From: an uncultured Eggerthellaceae bacterium
GTDB lineage: Bacteria; Actinomycetota; Coriobacteriia; Coriobacteriales; Eggerthellaceae
Direction: 5' to 3'
DNA: 56,656 bases
Assembly (NCBI GenBank): GCA_947565185.1
Contig: CANODU010000005.1
Coordinates: 1-56,656, forward strand
The notes under the pieces are model-generated. The model saw only the letters and a list, made by a program, of their open reading frames with translations, was not told the origin of the DNA and searched no databases. The position numbers were made by a program, and so were the translations under genes. How positions within the stretch are numbered: the first letter of the stretch is position 1; every line of letters begins with the position of its first letter. Of this stretch, positions 16,201 to 22,140 are shown piece by piece.

Positions 16201-19200
16201 GACATCATGATTCGTCCTGCTGGAGATGTCGTAGCGCACCTTCGCCTTCGGTGTGGGGTCAGCCGCTAAGTCCTCGTAGATCTTGACATCCGCGATCGAA
16301 ACCAAGCCCTTGGCTCCCAAGGGAAGGTTGTTCATGCTTTCCGCGGTCTTGCAGGTGAGCCTGACATATTTCGCTTGAACCGGCGTGAACGTCTCGGCGT
16401 GAAGCCCTGCACCTGTCTTCGCGGTACTTCCGTTCGCAACGACATCGGTCCAGTTCGTGAGGTCCATGCTCACGGAGATGGAGAATTGCTGCACGAGTCC
16501 GTAGGGCACGTTGATCGTCGAGTTCAGGCGCTTGGGAAGGAAATCGAAACCCGAGATGAACCTCGGTTCGTCCAGGCCGATGGTAACGTAATGCGGAAGA
16601 GCGCCCTTGCCCGTCAGCCAATACGTGTTAGCGTTGCCGTCGAGTATGTTCGCCGGTGCGCCCAATGCCGCTCCGCCGTGTGCTTCTGCGATCGTCAAAT
16701 GCGAAGGTTCGATGTAGTTGCGGTTCTCGACGATGATGTTCTCATGGTAGGTATACCAGACGTAGTTCGTCGCAAGCTGCGTTCCCGTGGCGCGGTTGCG
16801 AACGAACAGGCGCCTGTTCCCCTCAAGGTTCGGAGCTGTAGCGAATGAGGTCCATACCGCATCCGCAGGCACGACCGTCGAATCCACGTCTTCGCTGATG
16901 TAGTACTCCGTCAGGCTGGTCGTGCCATAGAAGCGGTTCTCGTCGTCATTGGGCGAGAATCCTGCCGTCGAGAGCGACGGCTGCGTGATGTCGATGGTGA
17001 AAATGTTCCCTTGGCGAGGCGCGCCGATGATGTGCACCTTGATGTCGTTCGCAGCGGTGATGCTCGCGATCTGCTGCCGTGTGAGTTCGACCGAGTCTTC
17101 GTGCACCTCGACCCACGTGCTGCCCCCGTCAAGGCTGTATTCCCAGGCTACACCTGAGCCCTGGAACGACTTCGCCAGAACGATCTTGTTCGCGTCCGCT
17201 CCGTCGAACGAGAAGGAGGCGATGCGGTTGTCCACATAGCCGAGCAACGCATTCGCAACGGCGTTGATCTCCTTGGCCTGGATGGACTGCGAGCTGTTCG
17301 CGCGAGAAGCAGCCTGCAGCGTGGACTGCACCAGCATCATGAACTTCGCCTTGATGGCAGGGTCGGTGATCTTGGCTCCGATGCGACGCGTGAGGTCATA
17401 CATCGGCAGCGGGTGGTACTTCATGTCGTTGGCGCACTGGACAGCGAGGTCATACAGCTGTTCCTGCGAGGAATTCGTGCGGGCATCCAGCGCGATGTTG
17501 ATGAGGCCGTTCCACGCATCCAGGTTGATGTGCTCCTGGTCATAGGCGTCGTTGTAGATCTGGACCAGCGCGTCCCAGTCGTTGCGGTAGACCTTCGCCA
17601 TGAGCATCAGCATGTTCGCCTTCTCGAACGTGTCATACTCGTTTTGGGCTTCCTGCGACAGGAACATATAGGAAGCGGATTGGATGGTGCCGTTATTGGT
17701 CACGTTCGCACCGCCTGAACCCCATCCGTAGGGCATGAGCGTTGGCGTGGTGTTCGCCCAGCCGTTAGCGACGATGCTGTTGGTCAGCTGCCAGGCATTC
17801 TTGCCGCCGCCTGCGTCGTACATATAGATATAGGCGCAGTGTCCAGGTTGGCCGACGGGAGTGGCCGGGTATCCCCATGCGCATTGGATGTTCGAGCCCG
17901 TCTTGGAAAGGCCGCCGCACACGGAGCCCTCTTCGAACACGATCCAAAGCTTCGGATAGCCGGACTTATAGGTGATGTTATAGGCGGACAGGTTGTACTT
18001 CTTATCCCACATGTCATAGTTTTCTGGAGCGTAGTATTTCGGGTTCCCGTACGAGTAGCCGAACCGGTACGTGATGTAGTTGTATGGATTGAAGCGCGCA
18101 CTCAGCTGGAATCCGTCACCGAACTTCGACGTGTAGTCACGAAGCCACAGGATCGACTCGTCATCCATCTGCGCCGTCATGACCCAGCGCATCTCTTCCA
18201 CGGTGAAATTCGCGAACATCCGAGGGTTACCCAGCTTGCCGTTCTCGTACATGCTCTTGAAGATCTCGTAGCGCGTCACCGGGTTCGAGGTCTGGTTGTT
18301 GAAGATCCAAAGATTGATGGGGCTTGCATGGGCAAGCGAAAGCGCCAGCATCATGTGCAGGTTCAGGTCGCCATTGCGCACGCCGTTTGCCACCGTGTCG
18401 TCTTGCAAGTCGTCCTTGTGCGCCGCGTAGAGGTTGCTCAGCACCTGAAGCGCATTCACATACGCTCCGTTGGGAGTGCCTCCCATCGTCCACAAGCGGA
18501 GCGCTTCCTCGTCGTTCAAGAACCACTCTAGCATCGTACGGTTTTCCGGGCTTTTCTCAACGAAGGTACGCAGCCCGTATTGCCCAACAGCAGCGATGAG
18601 ATTGCGCTGCAGAAGGGTCAGCTGCAGCTCCTCCGGCACGGGACCGCCCGTGTATTTTGACATGATCTCTGCATCAAGGTCTTCCACGGTCCTGACGATG
18701 TTGTCCTTGTAGCCCTCGTGCACCAGCTTGGTATCAGCCCACACGGAATGGTCGGACGCGTTGCTGCCATTGGCGTCTGCGTAGAGGCGAATGTATTTGA
18801 CGCCTTGGATGTTGATCCTGAACTGGCGAGCACCGTCGCCGCTTTTGATCGGCGTCGGATCCTCATCGGTCTTGAGCTCCCAATTCTCGCCGTCATTCGA
18901 AGTGAAAACGGAGAACTTGACGCCGTTGCCGACGTTGTTGTTCGTCGTATTCAAGCCGTAATACGTCACGAAATGGGAGTATTCGGAGCTGTACTGGCTG
19001 ATGTCGTAGTCGACCGCCGACGTGGCATGGGCGAAGATGCCCTTGTTGAACGTGGTAGCAGAGCCGTTGACGTTGAGCGTGATCCCACCATTGTTGACGC
19101 CGTTCTTGTCCAGCGTCAGGCTGCCCCACCCAACCTTGGCATTGGCGTAGGGGATGTCAGAAAGATAGACGACGTCGCTATCAGCGCCGCCGTTGTCGAC

Positions 19201-19353
19201 GAATATGTTCTTGTCCGTCTCAGCTGCAAAGGCGGATGGCGAACCTTCGTAAGCTATCGCTACGTGCAGCATGCATACGAATGCAATGCCGAGGAGAGCT
19301 GCCATGCAGAACTTCAAAAACCGCAACGGTTTCGATATCTTGACCATCAGCAT
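13261..19353 (-). CDS. giant secreted carbohydrate-binding surface protein
   Basis: This is a surface protein of about 2030 aa. A signal peptide ends near AFAA. Next comes an NPCBM-like sugar-binding module (about residues 45-215, DIPYANAKVGWGSL). A transglutaminase-like central domain has a candidate Cys near 480 (VCGGLSK) and His near 505 (GQPGHCAYIY). An F5/8 type C (CBM32) module spans about 880-1030, followed by about five or six Ig-like repeats ending FTFQFVDEGGNQGSA or similar (about 1040-1485). Then come InlB/Flg_new repeats with GYVFAGWF-type motifs (about 1485-1800) and a Pro/Asp-rich stalk. A hydrophobic helix and RRRSR at the C-terminus act as anchor. No LPXTG is evident. I chose the ATG at 19353 because GGGGG lies 8 nt upstream; a TTG 15 nt earlier has no ribosome site. 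It probably binds host or plant glycans, which is an inference. The C-terminal TQRDGVNG lies on the R9 repeat. Confidence 0.85.
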   Translation of the reverse strand: MLMVKISKPLRFLKFCMAALLGIAFVCMLHVAIAYEGSPSAFAAETDKNIFVDNGGADSDVVYLSDIPYANAKVGWGSLTLDKNGVNNGGITLNVNGSATTFNKGIFAHATSAVDYDISQYSSEYSHFVTYYGLNTTNNNVGNGVKFSVFTSNDGENWELKTDEDPTPIKSGDGARQFRINIQGVKYIRLYADANGSNASDHSVWADTKLVHEGYKDNIVRTVEDLDAEIMSKYTGGPVPEELQLTLLQRNLIAAVGQYGLRTFVEKSPENRTMLEWFLNDEEALRLWTMGGTPNGAYVNALQVLSNLYAAHKDDLQDDTVANGVRNGDLNLHMMLALSLAHASPINLWIFNNQTSNPVTRYEIFKSMYENGKLGNPRMFANFTVEEMRWVMTAQMDDESILWLRDYTSKFGDGFQLSARFNPYNYITYRFGYSYGNPKYYAPENYDMWDKKYNLSAYNITYKSGYPKLWIVFEEGSVCGGLSKTGSNIQCAWGYPATPVGQPGHCAYIYMYDAGGGKNAWQLTNSIVANGWANTTPTLMPYGWGSGGANVTNNGTIQSASYMFLSQEAQNEYDTFEKANMLMLMAKVYRNDWDALVQIYNDAYDQEHINLDAWNGLINIALDARTNSSQEQLYDLAVQCANDMKYHPLPMYDLTRRIGAKITDPAIKAKFMMLVQSTLQAASRANSSQSIQAKEINAVANALLGYVDNRIASFSFDGADANKIVLAKSFQGSGVAWEYSLDGGSTWVEVHEDSVELTRQQIASITAANDIKVHIIGAPRQGNIFTIDITQPSLSTAGFSPNDDENRFYGTTSLTEYYISEDVDSTVVPADAVWTSFATAPNLEGNRRLFVRNRATGTQLATNYVWYTYHENIIVENRNYIEPSHLTIAEAHGGAALGAPANILDGNANTYWLTGKGALPHYVTIGLDEPRFISGFDFLPKRLNSTINVPYGLVQQFSISVSMDLTNWTDVVANGSTAKTGAGLHAETFTPVQAKYVRLTCKTAESMNNLPLGAKGLVSIADVKIYEDLAADPTPKAKVRYDISSRTNHDVVAELVNPTRPITVTNTENGATTHTFTENGSFTFQFVDEGGNQGSAEATVTWIDKTAPEMDVSFSTTEPTNNDVVATMTFTEPVVITSDGVNVLNSDGTAYDGTLTSDPTDPKNITFVENDSIDITFVDAVGNVGRKTVVVDWIDREEPTGTVTYSTTDVTDQPVVATVEPDKEGVTVTSEGGATHTFDSNGNFTFEMVDAAGNMGTATANVYWIKRTPKVDVSFSPEAGTMTKDPVDVTIGLPEGYRIMNNDGKNTYTFTESGEFAFQYLDPDGMQGSYSVVVDWIDHEAPKATITYDKPTATNQAVTATLALEDPSGPVSITSQGGSSHIFDDNGEFIFEFEDALGNKGSATAKVDWIDRIPPTAELTYAMDEASGKMIVQVVNPSEEITFAEGNGTYAYDANGDYEIVFFDVAGNEGRLTAHVDVFPESLTLDACGGTWAEGYTVPTEYSSAHTFVLPGANELSRPGYVFAGWFAKDANGDLVGNAVTEIAAGSTGAVSLCAKWDPIRYSITYDLGGDGTDSPVGIDLSAFSSYVTGEVFVLPDASVMKWDEHTFVGWFEDAGFTGRPLQEIPAGRYGDIALYAKWAGEACVINYHENGGEFASEPRFVYEFGDGFSVGQMVELSDDIAREGYAFDGWYESADCAGSAVQGISLFVGTVDFYAKWTPVEYAITYVMNEGVWVDDSNLPADSYTIESGDIALPGADDIVREGYAFKGWFTDDDFAGEAEMAVAAGSTGDKTFYAKWEQEQVTPPGPDKPGDLDPAQLTILSIAFKGIGAQAIAWDENDYARVEVQRSQMPAKSEDFILEVPEGIACSIVKREPVAAFAIHPLARLLSRSNSLQERADSLSDLWDITLSFAANPDFARHYTLELVPVDDEDNKGSGSDDPPTPGGSDPSDDVQPPRGSDDANQPHDPPALGGDAERNQERVGSGLAETADSTGSTLLLLIGVASASFAVACISLILRRRSRTQRDGVNG
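13268..13289 (+). repeat. R9 direct repeat, copy 2
   Basis: The second copy of the 22-bp R9 sequence, lying inside the last codons of the surface protein gene and encoding part of its TQRDGVNG tail in the opposite strand. Confidence 0.7.
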
Positions 19354-19387
19354 AAGAGACGCCCCCAAGCCTATTACACTCGCGCAT

Positions 19388-19418
19388 ATTATACCAACGT
19401 GTCAACAGCCAAAATCAA
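19388..19418 (-). promoter_or_regulatory. extended -10 promoter of the surface protein gene
   Basis: TGGTATAAT (19396-19388) is a perfect -10 with the TGn extension. TTGATT (19418-19413) could be the -35 at 16 bp from the extension. The expected start site gives a leader of about 28 nt to the ATG at 19353. Confidence 0.7.
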
Positions 19419-19563
19419 CCCCCGAAGGCGTAAAAGATATGTAGTAGGGGTCATCCGGAAAGCAATGGCTTGCGGTTGTTCTCAGGGGTACATCTCATAT
19501 GGTGCGATGCGGGACGTTGCTGAGGAGAAGAGGGTGACGCGTACGCACGACGCGCATTCATCC

Positions 19564-19583
19564 GTGCCGCCAGTTGGCGACAC
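19564..19583 (+). repeat. R2 hairpin, one arm mismatch
   Basis: GTGCCGCCAGTTGGCGACAC has a single unpaired position against the perfect GTGCCGCC/GGCGGCAC form. It is preceded by the class-2 linker ATTCATCC and a GCGCGT-type stem. Confidence 0.65.
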
Positions 19584-19660
19584 CCACGAGGTCTCAAATG
19601 CATCCCTTTCGTAGATGCTGGCAACTGCCAATTCTCTAAGAGTTGCAGGATGACCCGTGG

Positions 19661-19720
19661 GTGCTGGCAACAGCCAGCACCTTTGAATGCAATGTCCTTT
19701 ACATGGAATGTAAAGGACAT
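19661..19720 (-). repeat. R2 two-hairpin element
   Basis: Hairpin GTGCTGGC-AACA-GCCAGCAC (19661-19680) plus stem ATGTCCTTTACAT/ATGTAAAGGACAT (19692-19720). The stem differs from the 51983 copy at paired positions on both sides. Confidence 0.8.
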
Positions 19721-19753
19721 AACAAATTTCAGGCAGCAGCAGGATAAGCGTTA

Positions 19754-19810
19754 TAGGTTTGTGCAAGCACAAACCTATGGTTTAGAAGATGTGCGGCCAG
19801 TTGGCCGCAC
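19754..19810 (+). repeat. R2 two-hairpin element
   Basis: Stem TAGGTTTGTGC/GCACAAACCTA (19754-19777), linker starting TGGTTTAG, then GTGCGGCCAGTTGGCCGCAC (19791-19810) and CCCACGAGG. Confidence 0.8.
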
Positions 19811-19832
19811 CCACGAGGGTTGGACCTCTTTC

Positions 19833-19942
19833 AAAACAAAAGGCACACGCCTTTTGTTTTAGGCCGTTCACCTTGAGCGCAGCGACAAGGTGTGAGGCCG
19901 TCATCAAAAGAGGCATTGCTTGCGCAATGCCGACACACTTTG
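19833..19942 (+). repeat. R7 hairpin array
   Basis: Three hairpins in series: AAAACAAAAGGC/GCCTTTTGTTTT (19833-19860), CACCTTG/CAAGGTG (19869-19892) and GGCATTGC-TTGC-GCAATGCC (19912-19931). They are joined by AGGCCGTT and GGCCGTCATCAAAAGA and end CGACACACTTTGAA. Confidence 0.75.
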
Positions 19943-19983
19943 AACAGGCAGAGAGACTGGTTGATGTGGGTATCAGAGGGGCG

Positions 19984-21924
19984 CTACGAGTGGTTGGCGA
20001 GGTATGACTCCATGGAATACTGGGTGATGTCGCTGCGGTTGATCACGCCGACGATCCGATCGTTCTCGATCACGGGCACCTTCTTCAAGTGGTTCTTCGC
20101 CAATACGCGGCAGACCTCCTCCAGATCAGCGTGGATGTTGACGCCGATGGTGCCCTTCGCCCCTATTTCAGACACCGGCAGATCCATGATCTGCTCCAGC
20201 TTCTCATCATAGGTGGACGTATCGTTCGCTGACATGGCGATGAGCACGATGGGATCCATGTATGAGCCGCTCTGGCGGGAGAGCTGCTTCAAGATGTCGC
20301 CGTCAGAGATGAATCCGACCGGTTCGCCCTGTTCGTCCACGATGGGACACGCGCTGATCTTCTTCGTGATGAAGAGCTCCATGGCATCATGCACCGTAGC
20401 ATTGGGATGCAGCGCATAGATATCCGTCTTCATGATGCGGCGCAGGAGCTCTTTGTTCTGCATGCTGTTACCCTCAGCGGTGGTTGCCGCATCAGCGCTC
20501 CCTTCGCGAGATTCGCGTCCCACCGCTTCGGTGGTGCCCGGCTTGTCCTTCACGTAGATGAACGTGAGCACGAGCCCCACGAGCACCATGGCGGCACAGA
20601 CCATGAATGCCACGTCGATCCCCAACATGGTGGCATCCGTCGCTCCCAGATCCGCTGTGGTGGCGTTCTGCACGCTGGTGGAGACCGACACCACGATGGC
20701 CGTGCCCAGCGAACCTGCCACCTGGCGCAGCGTGTTGTTCACGCTGGTGCCGTGATTCATGAGCTTCGTGTCCAGCGCATTCATGCCCCACGTGGTGATG
20801 GGCATGTTCACGAGCGCCATGGAGAACATGCGCACGATGTAGAGCACGACGACGAACCACAGCGCCGAGCGCAGCGACAGCAGGCCGAAGCCCACCGACG
20901 TGACGAAGAGCAGCCCCATGCCCACCAGACCCAGCGTCCGCGGCCCGTGCTTGTCGAAGAGCTTGCCCGCCACGGGGTTCATGATGCCCATGACGATGGC
21001 ACCAGGCATGAGGACCAGGCCAGACACCGTGGCCGACAGACCCAAGAGCGTCTGGATATAGATGGGCATGAGGATGGCCGCCGCCAGAAGCGAGCCTTGC
21101 ACCAGCATGCCGATGATGGTGGCCATCAAGAACTTGCGATTGTAGAGCACCTTCACGCGCAACATGGGCGTCTCCAGATGCGTCTGGCGAATGAAGAACC
21201 AGACGACGCACACGATGCCGATGACCATGGCCACGATGGAGATGACGTTGAGCCCTGTGCTGCCGAGCGCTGAGAAGCCATAGAGCATGCCGCCGAAGCC
21301 GAGCGTGGAGAGCACCACCGAAAGGGCGTCGAACGCTGCGTCGCCGGGAGTGCCGCCCACTTCCTTCTTCTCCATGAGCACCGCCGCCAGGAGCAAGACG
21401 ATGGCCACCAGAGCGGCGATCCCCAAGAACATGATGTGCCAGTCAGACGTGTCCACCACGATGCCGCCCACGGTAGGGCCGATGGCTGGCGCGAAGGCCA
21501 CCACCAGGCCGAAGACGCCCATGGCCGTGCCGCGCTTCTCGACGGGGAACGTGACCAAGAGCACGGTCATGGACATGGGCATGAGGATGCCCGCGCCCAT
21601 GGCCTGCACGATGCGGCCTGCTAAGAGCACCGGGAAATTCGGCGTCAATCCGCACATGAGCGCGCCCACCATGAACACGGCCATGGAGAACAGGAACAAC
21701 GCCTTGGTGGAGAAGCGGTCCTGGAGGTAAGCCGTGATGGGGATCATGATGGCGTTCACCAGCGTGAAGCCGGTGGTCAGCCATTGAGCCGTGGCCGCAT
21801 CCACGCCGGTATCCGCCATGATGGATGGCAGAGCCGGTGCCACGAGCGTCTGGTTCAAGACCGTGACGAACGTGCCGACGACGATGACGGATATGGCGAA
21901 CCATTGCCTGCGAGTGAGTCCCAT
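19984..21924 (-). CDS. DHA2-family MFS multidrug transporter fused to a CBS pair
   Basis: This protein (about 646 aa) begins as a 14-helix EmrB/QacA-type exporter. It carries the DHA2 motifs FVTVLNQTLVAPALPSIM, QWLTTGFTLVNAIMIP, AGRIVQAMGAGILMPM and GIVVDTSDWHIMF. After the last helix (about residue 480) a soluble linker leads to two CBS repeats at about 505-640 (MKTDIYALHPNATVHDAM, FISDGDILKQLS, VPVIENDRIVGVINRSDI). CBS pairs commonly bind adenine nucleotides, so export may be gated by energy state or a dinucleotide; that is inference. I chose the ATG at 21924 because GGGGGA lies just before it, although spacing is tight; a GTG/TTG-type start nine codons earlier is possible. The fusion is unusual for DHA2 pumps as far as I know. 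Confidence 0.88.
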   Translation of the reverse strand: MGLTRRQWFAISVIVVGTFVTVLNQTLVAPALPSIMADTGVDAATAQWLTTGFTLVNAIMIPITAYLQDRFSTKALFLFSMAVFMVGALMCGLTPNFPVLLAGRIVQAMGAGILMPMSMTVLLVTFPVEKRGTAMGVFGLVVAFAPAIGPTVGGIVVDTSDWHIMFLGIAALVAIVLLLAAVLMEKKEVGGTPGDAAFDALSVVLSTLGFGGMLYGFSALGSTGLNVISIVAMVIGIVCVVWFFIRQTHLETPMLRVKVLYNRKFLMATIIGMLVQGSLLAAAILMPIYIQTLLGLSATVSGLVLMPGAIVMGIMNPVAGKLFDKHGPRTLGLVGMGLLFVTSVGFGLLSLRSALWFVVVLYIVRMFSMALVNMPITTWGMNALDTKLMNHGTSVNNTLRQVAGSLGTAIVVSVSTSVQNATTADLGATDATMLGIDVAFMVCAAMVLVGLVLTFIYVKDKPGTTEAVGRESREGSADAATTAEGNSMQNKELLRRIMKTDIYALHPNATVHDAMELFITKKISACPIVDEQGEPVGFISDGDILKQLSRQSGSYMDPIVLIAMSANDTSTYDEKLEQIMDLPVSEIGAKGTIGVNIHADLEEVCRVLAKNHLKKVPVIENDRIVGVINRSDITQYSMESYLANHS

Positions 21925-22038
21925 GTATCCCCCGGAAGATGATGCGTGCAAGATCAGTGTCTTTGATGTTATACCGCAAATCGGAGAAAAGATGACTGCT
22001 CACATAAGGTTTGCCAAGCCGTCAGAGAGGACTGTCTC

Positions 22039-22060
22039 AGGTGCCGCTTACGCGTCACCT
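22039..22060 (-). repeat. R3 hairpin (AGGTG/CACCT subtype)
   Basis: Minus strand reads AGGTG-A-CGC-GTAA-GCG-G-CACCT: a GNRA-type loop on CGC/GCG, an A-G mismatch and a five-pair outer stem. The outer pair differs from the AGATG/CATCT subtype on both sides. Confidence 0.75.
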
Positions 22061-22077
22061 TGCGATGTCCACAACAG

Positions 22078-22099
22078 AGGTGCCGCTTACGCGTCACCT
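22078..22099 (-). repeat. R3 hairpin (AGGTG/CACCT subtype)
   Basis: Identical to the copy 39 bp upstream; the two form a tandem pair. Confidence 0.75.
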
Positions 22100-22140
22100 A
22101 CGGTGCGCACAGCAGATCATAGAAGAAGCGTACGGAATCC

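Larger units (their letters stand above)
19419..19983. other. intergenic region filled with hairpin repeats
   Basis: No gene is supported. Holds R2-type hairpins at 19564-19583, 19661-19720 and 19754-19810, then an R7 array at 19833-19942. It separates the surface protein gene from the convergent-reading end of the DHA2-CBS gene. Confidence 0.8.
21925..22140. other. short intergenic stretch with two R3 hairpins
   Basis: Contains R3 copies at 22039-22060 and 22078-22099, 17 bp apart, and no gene. It lies between the DHA2-CBS start and the menE-menC stop. Confidence 0.7.
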
